A stretch of 64,000 nucleotides of DNA. It comes from an uncultured Paracoccaceae bacterium (GTDB lineage Bacteria; Pseudomonadota; Alphaproteobacteria; Rhodobacterales; Rhodobacteraceae). Position 1 is the stretch's first letter, and each line of letters opens with the position of its first letter. Where the stretch lies: contig CAMFGW010000002.1 of the NCBI GenBank assembly GCA_945952025.1, positions 62,001 through 126,000 on the forward strand. Reading direction: 5' to 3'. Below are positions 17,506 to 25,353 of this stretch, in pieces. The position numbers and the translations under genes are program-made. The notes beneath the pieces are model-generated. The model saw only the letters and a list, made by a program, of their open reading frames with translations. It had not been told where the DNA came from and ran no database searches.

Positions 17506-18266
17506 TGGCCACCATAGCCATTCTGGGCGTCGGATCGCTGGCCGGGATGATGCTCAGGGGCCTCAAGGGGTCGGGGCACCGGTTCATACTGTCGGCGGAA
17601 CGCAGTGTGACGGCCGGGGCGCTTGCGGCGGAGTTTGGGGCGGAGGTCGCGGCCGACAATCAGGCGGCGGTCGATGCGGCAGAGGCGGTCTTTGTCAGCC
17701 TGCCGGCGGCGACGGGCGGCGACATCGTCGAAACCTTGCGCTTTCGCGCGGGGCAGCGCGTCCTGTCGGCCGTTGCAGGGCTGTCGCTCGCGCGGCTTGG
17801 CGCGGCAGTGGCGCCCGCATCGGCGGCGGTGACGATCATGCCGGGCTATTCCAATGCGCTCGGCGTCGGGTCAGCGCTTCTGTCGCCCGCCGATCCGTTC
17901 TGGGCCGAGGTCCTGGGTCATACCGGGTTGGTGCTGACGGTGGACGACCCCGATCTTTATACCGCTGGCGCGGTTTATGGCGGGTTTTCGGGCGCCCTTT
18001 ACGGCTTCATGGCGCAAGCCATCGCCTGGTTTCAGGCGCAGGGCCTGCCAGAGCCGGTGGCGCGCGGCCTGGTCGCGACGGCGCTTCGCGGCAATGCGCA
18101 GGTGCTGCTGTCGGAACCGACCCCGGTGGCCGAGATCGCGGCGCGCGTGACGACGCCCGGCGGCATCAGCGAGCAGATCCTGAACACGCTCAGGGCGCGC
18201 GGGGCGCTCGACGCCTGGGACGAGGGGATGGCGGCGGTCCATGCACGGCTGAAGGGCAACGCCTAG
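17505..18266 (+). CDS. Pyrroline-5-carboxylate-reductase-like dehydrogenase
   Basis: The 253-residue protein has an N-terminal Rossmann fold (IAILGVGSLAGMMLRGL, residues 4-20) and a helical C-terminal domain of the ProC type. The C-terminal block VTTPGGISEQILNTLRARG near 220-240 matches the ProC signature VTSPGGTT with changes. It probably reduces or oxidises a cyclic imine or related amino-acid product with NAD(P)H. Its coupling to the aminotransferase suggests successive steps. It is unlikely to be the housekeeping ProC, because the P5C signature is altered and the context is catabolic. The end overlaps the convergent TetR gene by four bases. Confidence 0.75.
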   Translation: MATIAILGVGSLAGMMLRGLKGSGHRFILSAERSVTAGALAAEFGAEVAADNQAAVDAAEAVFVSLPAATGGDIVETLRFRAGQRVLSAVAGLSLARLGAAVAPASAAVTIMPGYSNALGVGSALLSPADPFWAEVLGHTGLVLTVDDPDLYTAGAVYGGFSGALYGFMAQAIAWFQAQGLPEPVARGLVATALRGNAQVLLSEPTPVAEIAARVTTPGGISEQILNTLRARGALDAWDEGMAAVHARLKGNA

Positions 18267-18940
18267 CGCCGCAAGAGGCCGTCGTCGTTGAAGTGGCGCG
18301 GGAAAAAGGCGGCGGCGCAGGCGTGGACGGTCGCCATGCCCTCATCCTCGGGGTAGGGCGTGGCGTTCGTCATCATGTCGAGCCAGACGCCTTCGGTCGT
18401 CACGCGCAGGACACGGGCGGCCCGCACCGGGTCGAAGGCATAGCCGCCATCGGCTTTCAGTTCTGTGCAAAGGTCGATCAGCATCTGGCCATAAGCCTCG
18501 TCATTCGCTCCGCACTGTTCCTGGTAAAGCGGGCGGCATTGCGCCTCGCCCCAGAAGGCGCACCAGGCGGAAAGCTTCGCGGGCGTGCAGATCGCGGGGG
18601 TGAAATCGGCCCGCAGGACGGCGTCCAGACGCTCGGCCGGGCCGGGCGGGGCGTTGGCCAATGCGTCCGCCCAGTTGGCGCGATATTCCTCGGCCAGAAA
18701 GAGCAGGGTTTCCAGCAGCAGCCTTTCCTTCGACTGGAAATGGAAGTTGACCAGCCCGTGCGACAGGCCGGCCTGCTGGGCGACATCGGTCAGGGTGGTG
18801 CGCGCATAGCCCTTCACGGCGATGATCTCGATCGTGGCGTCGATCAGCTGCTGGCGGCGCGCGGCGCGCGACATCTTGCGCGGCTGCCGGACGGGGGCGT
18901 CAGCGGCAGGGGAAGCGGCGTCGGGGTTCGGGAGGTCCAT
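18263..18940 (-). CDS. TetR-family regulator (BetI-like)
   Basis: This 225-residue TetR/AcrR repressor has its helix-turn-helix at about residues 25-75 (RRQQLIDATIEIIAVKGY, then TTLTDVAQQAGLSHGLVNFHF), which closely follows the BetI pattern. The C-terminal ligand domain has SAWCAFWGEAQCRPLYQEQ, also seen in BetI-type proteins. BetI responds to choline, so a quaternary or substituted amine ligand is plausible here. The gene is divergent from the Rieske oxygenase gene. A perfect palindrome lies between them beside the likely promoter. Confidence 0.9.
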   Translation of the reverse strand: MDLPNPDAASPAADAPVRQPRKMSRAARRQQLIDATIEIIAVKGYARTTLTDVAQQAGLSHGLVNFHFQSKERLLLETLLFLAEEYRANWADALANAPPGPAERLDAVLRADFTPAICTPAKLSAWCAFWGEAQCRPLYQEQCGANDEAYGQMLIDLCTELKADGGYAFDPVRAARVLRVTTEGVWLDMMTNATPYPEDEGMATVHACAAAFFPRHFNDDGLLRR

Positions 18941-19023
18941 GGGGGCATCCTGGGGAGCAGCCTGATCTACTCCACCCTAGATAGACAGTTCACGGACTGG
19001 CGCAAGGTCCGAGGACTTCAAAT

Positions 19024-19037
19024 TGACTGCCCAGTCA
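19024..19037. promoter_or_regulatory. Candidate TetR operator
   Basis: The perfect inverted repeat TGACTG-CC-CAGTCA lies in the divergent gap between the BetI-like regulator and the Rieske oxygenase gene, nine bases upstream of a -35-like TTGACA. BetI-type repressors commonly bind such TGAC-type dyads. Confidence 0.6.
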
Positions 19038-19045
19038 GAATATCA

Positions 19046-19075
19046 TTGACACGACCGCGCCCGAACTCCTAGCCT
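19046..19075 (+). promoter_or_regulatory. Candidate promoter of the Rieske / ABC transporter genes
   Basis: TTGACA (19046-19051), an 18-base spacer and TAGCCT (19070-19075) form a reasonable sigma-70-type promoter. It would put the start near 19082, just before the Rieske gene ATG at 19104. Confidence 0.45.
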
Positions 19076-19103
19076 TTCTCATACCGCCAAGGAGCGCCCG
19101 GCC

Positions 19104-20387
19104 ATGAACCGCCCGACCCAAGCCCTGCAGGCCGTCGATCAAAGTCCCCACCCCGAGGGTTTGACGCCACCGGCCGGCTGGGACAGGCGGGGCCTGCCGG
19201 GCTGGACCTATCACTCGCCCGCCTGGTTCGACCTGGAACGGCGCGGCCTTTTCCTGACGCACTGGATGCTGGCGGGCCATGTCGCGGACGTGGCATCGGC
19301 CGGGGACTGGCTGACCTATGACATCCTGGGCGAGCGGGCGCTGATCCTGCGCGGCCGCGACGGCGAGTTGCGCGCCTTTCACAACCTGTGCCGCCATCGC
19401 GGCGCACGGGTGGTCGACGGCGTGCAGGGCACCTGCCGCAGCGCGCTCGTCTGCCCGTTCCACGGCTGGGTCTACAACCTGGACGGCACGCTGCGCGGCC
19501 CGGCGCGGCCCGACAGCTATGACGGTATGGATCGGTCTGCCTTCGGGCTGAAGCCGATCGAGATGCAGGTCTGGCACGGCTTCATCTTTCTGCGCTTTCA
19601 CCCCGGCCCGCAGCCGGATGTGGCCGACTGGCTTTCCGCCTATGACGCGGATTTCGTGGCCTATGGCGCGGCAGGCCTTGAGGAGGCCACAGAAGGCGAG
19701 GACCGGCTCGCGCCCTGGTCGAGCGAGCTGCCGGTCAACTGGAAGTCGGTCCGCGACGTGGACAACGAAGGCTATCACGTCGCGATGGCCCACCCCGGAT
19801 TGCAGGAGCTTTACGGCGACGATTACCGCGACCTGAGTCTTGAGGGCGGGCTGAACATCTCGGTCGGCCGCTTCGGCGGCACGCCGCCCCGGACCTGGAG
19901 CGTGCGGAATTACGAACGTCTGTCGCCGCCGCAGCCGCACCTGCCCCACCGCCTGCAGCGCGCCTGGACCTACTACGGGATCTTTCCGAATGCGGTCATC
20001 GCCTTCACGCCCGAAGGCGCGCAGATCTATGGCGAGACGCCCCTGACGGTCCGGTCGACCCGCATCACCGGGCGAAACTACAAGTTCGCCGACGAAAGCC
20101 GCCAGGCACGCGCCGCGCGCTACCTGGCGATGCGAATCGACCGCGAAACCTCGAAAGAGGACCAGCAGTTGTCGATCTGGTCGGACGAATCCATGGCCTC
20201 GTCCGCGTTCGACGATTTTCACCTCTCCGACCTCGAATACGGGGTGCGCCGCCATCACGATGAGTTGCGCGCCATCCTGCCCTTCCTGGACCGGCCGACG
20301 GCGCCTGCCGCCACGGAACTGGACCAGTGGGCGGAAAAAGCCCTTCTCACCCGGCCAGAATTGCTGTCAAATCAACCTGAGCCCTAA
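19104..20387 (+). CDS. Rieske non-heme iron oxygenase, alpha subunit
   Basis: This 427-residue ring-hydroxylating or N-demethylating oxygenase has its Rieske 2Fe-2S ligands in C96-x-H98 and C117-x2-H120 (LCRHRGA and CPFHGW). The mononuclear iron site is at D220, H225 and H230 in DVDNEGYHVAMAHPG. This layout matches the GbcA / stachydrine demethylase / CntA group acting on quaternary amines. It needs an electron-transfer reductase, and none is in this window. It is followed 43 bases later by the polyamine-type binding protein gene, suggesting import of the same substrate. Confidence 0.85.
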   Translation: MNRPTQALQAVDQSPHPEGLTPPAGWDRRGLPGWTYHSPAWFDLERRGLFLTHWMLAGHVADVASAGDWLTYDILGERALILRGRDGELRAFHNLCRHRGARVVDGVQGTCRSALVCPFHGWVYNLDGTLRGPARPDSYDGMDRSAFGLKPIEMQVWHGFIFLRFHPGPQPDVADWLSAYDADFVAYGAAGLEEATEGEDRLAPWSSELPVNWKSVRDVDNEGYHVAMAHPGLQELYGDDYRDLSLEGGLNISVGRFGGTPPRTWSVRNYERLSPPQPHLPHRLQRAWTYYGIFPNAVIAFTPEGAQIYGETPLTVRSTRITGRNYKFADESRQARAARYLAMRIDRETSKEDQQLSIWSDESMASSAFDDFHLSDLEYGVRRHHDELRAILPFLDRPTAPAATELDQWAEKALLTRPELLSNQPEP

Positions 20388-20430
20388 AGTTCAGCAGCGA
20401 TATGCAGCGTGGGTCGCACGGGAGACAGCC

Positions 20431-21534
20431 ATGAAGTTCAATCGCCGTCAGACCTTCGCCGCCCTCGGGGCAACGCTCGCCATGCCCTATGTCCGCCCCA
20501 GCTGGGCGCAGGCGGGTTCGGTCAATATCTACAACTGGGCCGACTATATCGGTGAAACCACGCTCGAGGATTTCGAGACGAAGACCGGCATCAAGCCGGT
20601 CTATGACACCTATGCCTCGGCCGAAGAGATGCAGGCCAAGATGCTTGCGGGCCAGACGGGCTATGACGTGGTGGGGCATTCCGGGCTGAACATGCCGCAG
20701 ATGATCGCGGCCGGCGTCTACCAGCCGATCGACCATGGCCGCATCGCGAACTGGAAGGACATGGACCCCGACGTGCTGGCGATGGAGGCGGTCTGGGACA
20801 AGGACAATGCCCATGGCGTGCCCTACATGTGGGGCTCGGTCGGCGTGACCTACAACCTCGACATGGTGAAGGAGCGGCTGCCGGACGCGGACCTCAACAG
20901 CCTTGACGTGATCTTCAAGCCAGAAAATGCGGCGAAGCTTGCCGACTGCGGCATTTCCCTCCTGGACAGCCCGACCGATGTCATCCCGATGGCGCTGCGC
21001 TATCTGGGGATGGACGGTGACACGACGAACGTCGATGACTACAAGAAGGTGGTCGAGCTTCTGAAACCGATCCGCAAGTCGATCCGCACCTTCGACAATA
21101 CGAACTACCTGAACGCCATTCCGAACGGCGAGCTGTGCGCCGTGAACACCTGGTCGGGCGACTACCTGGTGGCGCGGTCGCGCGCCAAGGATGCGGGGGT
21201 GGACATCAACCTGGCCTATTTCGTCCCGAAGACCGGCGCGCCGGCCTGGGTCGATGTGCTGGCGTTGCCGTCGGACGCCAAGAATGTCGAGAATGGCTAT
21301 GCCTTCCTGAACTTCCTGATGCAGCCCGAAGTGATCGCCGCCTGTTCAGACTTCACCGGCTATGCGAACGCCAGCCTCGCGGCGACGGCGCTGGTCAAGG
21401 AAAGCATCCGCACGGATCCGGCCGTCTATCCCGACGCCACGGTGAAGTCGCGGCTCTGGGCGCCCAAGCCCTACAACGAAGATCAGGACCGGGCGATGAC
21501 GCGGGCCTGGACGGAAATCAAGACCGGCGGCTAA
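20431..21534 (+). CDS. Polyamine-type ABC transporter substrate-binding protein
   Basis: The 367-residue periplasmic binding protein belongs to the PotD/PotF family. Residues 1-27 form a signal peptide of twin-arginine-like type (NRRQTFAALGATLAMP, cut after SWA). The mature start VNIYNWADYIGETTLEDFE is the PotD signature, and the fold contains WGSVGVTYN and NTWSGDYLV. The family binds spermidine, putrescine or related amines. It precedes the ATPase and two permeases of the same system. A different amine ligand is possible given the Rieske neighbour. Confidence 0.88.
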   Translation: MKFNRRQTFAALGATLAMPYVRPSWAQAGSVNIYNWADYIGETTLEDFETKTGIKPVYDTYASAEEMQAKMLAGQTGYDVVGHSGLNMPQMIAAGVYQPIDHGRIANWKDMDPDVLAMEAVWDKDNAHGVPYMWGSVGVTYNLDMVKERLPDADLNSLDVIFKPENAAKLADCGISLLDSPTDVIPMALRYLGMDGDTTNVDDYKKVVELLKPIRKSIRTFDNTNYLNAIPNGELCAVNTWSGDYLVARSRAKDAGVDINLAYFVPKTGAPAWVDVLALPSDAKNVENGYAFLNFLMQPEVIAACSDFTGYANASLAATALVKESIRTDPAVYPDATVKSRLWAPKPYNEDQDRAMTRAWTEIKTGG

Positions 21535-21560
21535 CGCGGTTCAAGAGGGGCGGGGCGAAG

Positions 21561-22685
21561 ATGGTGGAACCTGGCGCGGAGAGGGTCGGCACTGTCGCGC
21601 CCTTCATCCGCATCGAAGGCGTGGGCAAGCGGTTCGGGTCCTTCCGGGCGGTCGAGAACGTCAACCTGACGATCGACCGGGGCGAGATCTTCTCGCTCCT
21701 CGGCGGGTCGGGGTGCGGCAAGACCACGCTTCTGCGCATGCTCGCCGGGTTCGAGATGCCGACCGAGGGGCGCATCTTCATCGACGGGCAGGACATGGCG
21801 GGCATCCCGGCCTACGAGCGCCCCGTCAACATGATGTTCCAGAGCTACGCACTTTTCCCGCACATGAGCGTGGCCAAGAACGTGGGCTACGGGCTGAAGC
21901 ACGAGCCGATGACGGGGCCCCAGCGTGCCGACCGGGTGCGAGAGATGCTGGATCTGGTGCAGCTTGGCCCCTATGCCGAACGGAGGCCGCACCAGATTTC
22001 CGGCGGTCAGCGGCAGCGGGTGGCGCTGGCGCGCGCGCTGGCCAGGGCGCCGAAGCTTCTGCTTCTGGACGAGCCTCTGGCGGCGCTGGACAAGAAGCTT
22101 CGCGAACATACCCAGTTCGAGTTGATGAACATCCAGGAAAAGACCGGCGTGACCTTCGTCGTCGTCACCCATGACCAGGAAGAGGCGATGATCCTGTCGA
22201 GCCGGGTCGCGGTGATGGACAAGGGCCGCATCCGCCAGGTCGGCTCGCCGACCGAGGTCTACGAATATCCCGCCAGCCGGTTCGTCGCCGACTTCATCGG
22301 GCAGGCCACCTTTTTCGACGGCGTGGTGCGGTCGGTCGAAGGGCCGGTCGCAGGTGTCGAGGTCGGCGCGCTGGGGCTCGAGGTCCAGGCGCGCGCCGTG
22401 CCGGGACTGGTCGCGGGGCAGGCGGTGACGATGGCCCTTCGCCCCGAAAAGATCGAGATCATGCGCGAGCGGCCCGAAGGCCCGAATGTCGTCGCCGGCG
22501 CGGTCGAGGATCTGGGCTATTTCGGCAACCATTCGATCTACAAGGTCAGGCTGCCCGGCGGGGAAATCCTGTCGGTCCTGTCCGCAAACGCCCGGCGCGT
22601 GGGCGAATCGGGGCGCGTCGCGGTCTGGGAAGACAGCGTCTGGATGCGGTTCGACCCGGCCGCCGTCATCTTGCTGACGGAGTAG
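21561..22685 (+). CDS. Polyamine-type ABC transporter ATPase
   Basis: This 374-residue PotA-like ATPase has Walker A LLGGSGCGKTTLLRM (near residue 50), Q-loop in MMFQSYALFPHMS, signature ISGGQRQRVALARALARAP, Walker B LLLLDEPLAALDKK and an H-loop in VVVTHDQEEAM. A TOBE-type C-terminal domain (about 290-374) follows, as in PotA and PotG. The ATG at 21561 is chosen for the GGGGCGAAG ribosome-binding region and the short family-like leader. It starts 26 bases after the binding-protein gene and ends three bases before the permease gene. Confidence 0.92.
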   Translation: MVEPGAERVGTVAPFIRIEGVGKRFGSFRAVENVNLTIDRGEIFSLLGGSGCGKTTLLRMLAGFEMPTEGRIFIDGQDMAGIPAYERPVNMMFQSYALFPHMSVAKNVGYGLKHEPMTGPQRADRVREMLDLVQLGPYAERRPHQISGGQRQRVALARALARAPKLLLLDEPLAALDKKLREHTQFELMNIQEKTGVTFVVVTHDQEEAMILSSRVAVMDKGRIRQVGSPTEVYEYPASRFVADFIGQATFFDGVVRSVEGPVAGVEVGALGLEVQARAVPGLVAGQAVTMALRPEKIEIMRERPEGPNVVAGAVEDLGYFGNHSIYKVRLPGGEILSVLSANARRVGESGRVAVWEDSVWMRFDPAAVILLTE

Positions 22686-22688
22686 ACG

Positions 22689-23687
22689 ATGCCCGGCTCC
22701 GACCTCGCGCCCCCAAGCGGCCCAACCGACAGTCCCCGGCAGGACGGACCCCGAGAGGGGCCCCACGAAGGGCCGGTTGCCCGATGGTTCAACCGGCGCG
22801 GCTGGTCGGACCTGATAACCGGCATCCCCTTCTTCTGGCTGTTCTTCTTCTTCCTCATCCCCTTCGTCATCGTCGTCGCGATGAGTTTCGCGACCCGCTC
22901 GCCGACCTCGCCGCCCTTTTCCTTCGGGCTGGATGGCGGGCTTCTGGACTTCCGCAGCTACGCCCGGCTTTTCTCGGACCAGCTTTACATCCGGGCGCTC
23001 GGTATCTCCTTGTGGATGGCGGCGCTGTCGACGGTCCTCTGCCTTCTGATCGGCTACCCGATGGCGCTGGCGCTCACGCGGCTTTCGCCGTCGGTGCGCA
23101 CCATCATGCTGATGCTGGTGATTCTGCCCTTCTGGACCTCGTTCCTGCTGCGCGTCTATGCGTGGATGGGGCTGATGGGCACGAACAGCTGGTTCAACCG
23201 CGGGCTGACGGCGCTTTACAACATGGTCGTGCCGGCGGACTGGGCGCTGAGGTCGATCCAGATGATGAACACGAATTTCGCCGTCGTAGTCGTCATGGTC
23301 TATTCCTACCTGCCCTTCATGGTGCTGCCGCTCTATGCCAACCTTGAGCGCCTGGACATGACCCTGAACGAAGCGGCCGAGGATCTGGGCTCACGGCCCT
23401 GGCAGGTCTTTCGCGACGTGACGCTGCCCCTGTCGATCCCCGGCATCATCGCCGGCGGGCTTCTGGTCTTCATCCCGGTGTCGGGCGAGCTGGTGGTGCC
23501 GGGCCTGGTCGGCAACCCGTCGAATCCGATGATCGGGCGGGTGATTTCCGACGAGTTCGCCTCGGCCCGCGACTGGCCGATGGCGGCGACGGTCGCGGTG
23601 GCGCTTCTGGTCCTTCTGGTCGGTCCGATGATGGCCTACAGCCATTTCGAGAACCGCGCCCAGACCCGGCGGGAGGAGGCGCCATGA
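22689..23687 (+). CDS. Polyamine-type ABC transporter permease (PotB-like)
   Basis: This 332-residue inner-membrane permease has about six transmembrane segments after a polar leader of about 45 residues. The cytoplasmic EAA loop is LNEAAEDLGSRPWQVFRDVTLPLSIPGI near 218-245, which contacts the ATPase. It matches the PotB/PotH branch. Its stop overlaps the next permease start by four bases (ATGA), so the two permeases are translationally coupled. Confidence 0.9.
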   Translation: MPGSDLAPPSGPTDSPRQDGPREGPHEGPVARWFNRRGWSDLITGIPFFWLFFFFLIPFVIVVAMSFATRSPTSPPFSFGLDGGLLDFRSYARLFSDQLYIRALGISLWMAALSTVLCLLIGYPMALALTRLSPSVRTIMLMLVILPFWTSFLLRVYAWMGLMGTNSWFNRGLTALYNMVVPADWALRSIQMMNTNFAVVVVMVYSYLPFMVLPLYANLERLDMTLNEAAEDLGSRPWQVFRDVTLPLSIPGIIAGGLLVFIPVSGELVVPGLVGNPSNPMIGRVISDEFASARDWPMAATVAVALLVLLVGPMMAYSHFENRAQTRREEAP

Positions 23688-24523
23688 ACCGCCGCCCCAC
23701 CTTCCTTCTGTCCTGCCTGATGTTCGGCATCGCCTTCCTTTACGTGCCGATCCTGTCGATGATCGTCTTTTCCTTCAACAATGCCCGGCTGGCGACGGTC
23801 TGGGGCGGTTTTTCGACCAAGTGGTATGGCAAGCTTTTCCAGAACGACCAGGTGCTCGAGGCGGCCTTCCTTTCCTTGCGCGTTGCGCTGGTGAGTGCCA
23901 CGGTGGCGACGATCCTTGGCACCTGCGCCGGGATCGCGCTCGCCCGGCTCCGGCGGTTCCGGGGGCGGACGCTCCTGTCCGGCATGGTCACGGCGCCCCT
24001 GATCATGCCGGACGTCATCACCGGCATCTCGCTTCTGATCTTCTTCATCCTTCTGGGCAGCTGGATTGGCTGGCCGGCCGAGCGCGGCTTCACCACGGTC
24101 GCGCTGGCGCACATCACCATCTCGGTCACCTATGTGACGACCATCATCCAGTCGCGGCTGAGCCAGAGCGACCTTTCGGTCGAAGAGGCGGCGATGGACC
24201 TGGGCTCGCGGCCCTGGCAGGTCCTGCGCGACATCACCCTGCCGATCATCTCGCCCGCGATCCTGTCGGGGTGGCTTCTGGCCTTCACCATCTCGCTCGA
24301 CGAGGTGGTGGTGACGAGTTTCGTGACCGGGCCGGGCACCACGACGCTGCCGATCCTGATCTGGTCGAAGGTCAAGCTGGGCGTGACGCCCGACATCAAT
24401 GCGCTCGCCACGATCATCGTTGCCGTCGTTACCGTCGGCGTGCTGATCGGCTGGGCGATCCTGACCCGCTCCGACCGCCGCCGCCGCCGCGACATGCGCC
24501 TGGCCGAGCAGTCGAACGCCTGA
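23684..24523 (+). CDS. Polyamine-type ABC transporter permease (PotC-like)
   Basis: This 279-residue second permease of the transporter belongs to the PotC/PotI branch. It has about six hydrophobic segments and the EAA loop VEEAAMDLGSRPWQVLRDITLP near 170-190. With the preceding ATPase and permease it completes the inner-membrane complex. Transcription probably starts at the Rieske gene promoter. Confidence 0.9.
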   Translation: MNRRPTFLLSCLMFGIAFLYVPILSMIVFSFNNARLATVWGGFSTKWYGKLFQNDQVLEAAFLSLRVALVSATVATILGTCAGIALARLRRFRGRTLLSGMVTAPLIMPDVITGISLLIFFILLGSWIGWPAERGFTTVALAHITISVTYVTTIIQSRLSQSDLSVEEAAMDLGSRPWQVLRDITLPIISPAILSGWLLAFTISLDEVVVTSFVTGPGTTTLPILIWSKVKLGVTPDINALATIIVAVVTVGVLIGWAILTRSDRRRRRDMRLAEQSNA

Positions 24524-24650
24524 GGCGTGGGCGCCGTGCGGGGAGGGTCGAGCCGCGGGCGCGCCGCGGCGGGCGCATCGTCCGGCGGCGGACGCCCTTG
24601 CAAATCGGGCGGGATTCGGCGGGACCAGAAAAAGAAAAAGGGGAGACGAC

Positions 24651-24923
24651 ATGGCTAACCAACCATCTTCCGGATCCCCCGCCGATCCAAGGCGCCCGGC
24701 CGCCGAACCTGAGCCCACAGCCGAGGGCCCGACCGACGATCTGGACCTACCGATCGGACTTCCCGGCTCAGGCCGCGCACGCTACGCGGCGGCCATGGCC
24801 CGCCATGCCGCCGGCCGGATGAGTGCGCGCGAGCTCGAGGTCTACCGCATCGCCGCCGCAAGGGACGGCGAGGATGTCGCGGACCTTCTGTCGCTGGGCG
24901 TAGCCGTCCGGGTGCAGGGTTAG
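24651..24923 (+). CDS. Small protein of unknown function
   Basis: This 90-residue hydrophilic protein has an acidic-proline N-terminus and a C-terminal helical segment RYAAAMARHAAGRMSARELEVYRIA. Its ATG has an excellent AAAGGGGAGACG ribosome binding site. Its last 17 codons (EDVADLLSLGVAVRVQG) recur as degenerate copies downstream (24985 and 25100 onward). In those copies a TGG stands where this gene has TAG, so the present stop may be a nonsense change. I recognise no family. A + strand terminator lies at 25305-25327. Confidence 0.6.
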   Translation: MANQPSSGSPADPRRPAAEPEPTAEGPTDDLDLPIGLPGSGRARYAAAMARHAAGRMSARELEVYRIAAARDGEDVADLLSLGVAVRVQG

Positions 24924-25215
24924 GCTTGGCCGGTGGTTTGGTCAGGTAGCGCCCGGACGTAAAGGGGGGCGCATTCGGAGGGATGGCGAGGATATCGCGG
25001 ACCTTCTGGCGCTGGGTCCAGCCGCCCGGGTGCGGGGCTGGGCCTGGCCGAGGGTCGGTCAGGGTGACCCGAACCCGGCGGGCGCGCGCTTGGAGTGAAG
25101 GCGAGGACGTCGCAGACCCCATGGCGCTGGGAATAGCCGCGCGGGTGCGTGGCTGGGCTTGGCCGGATGTCGGTCAGGGGTCCCCAGACTCTGAAAGAGG
25201 GCACACTCATTCTGC
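24867..25215 (+). repeat. Three degenerate tandem units from the end of the small gene
   Basis: Units start at 24867, 24985 and 25100, a period of 115-118 bases. Each encodes a variant of EDVADLLALG-AARVRGWAWP, but the units are in three different frames. The first is the C-terminus of the small gene and the others lie outside any convincing gene. This looks like decayed tandem duplication. Confidence 0.75.
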
Positions 25216-25304
25216 TTGACATCGTGGCACGGCTGACCGCGTACGCGGCGGGAATGCTTGAGAGCTGCCGGCGCAAGTGGCGGCCACAGCACCCGTGCGA
25301 GAAG

Positions 25305-25327
25305 GACCCCGCCAACCGGGGTCTTTT
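25305..25327 (+). terminator. Rho-independent terminator after the tandem repeat
   Basis: GACCCCG (25305-25311) and CGGGGTC (25317-25323) form a seven-pair stem with loop CCAAC, followed by TTTT. It would end transcripts from the small gene and the array before the convergent flgI end. Confidence 0.7.
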
Positions 25328-25353
25328 ACCCAGTCCTGGCGCCCGCCGCGCCC

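Noticed and set aside
24983..25219. 78-codon frame over the decayed tandem array
   Set aside because: It is out of frame with the repeated EDVADLL text and has Trp/Arg-rich nonsense-like composition.
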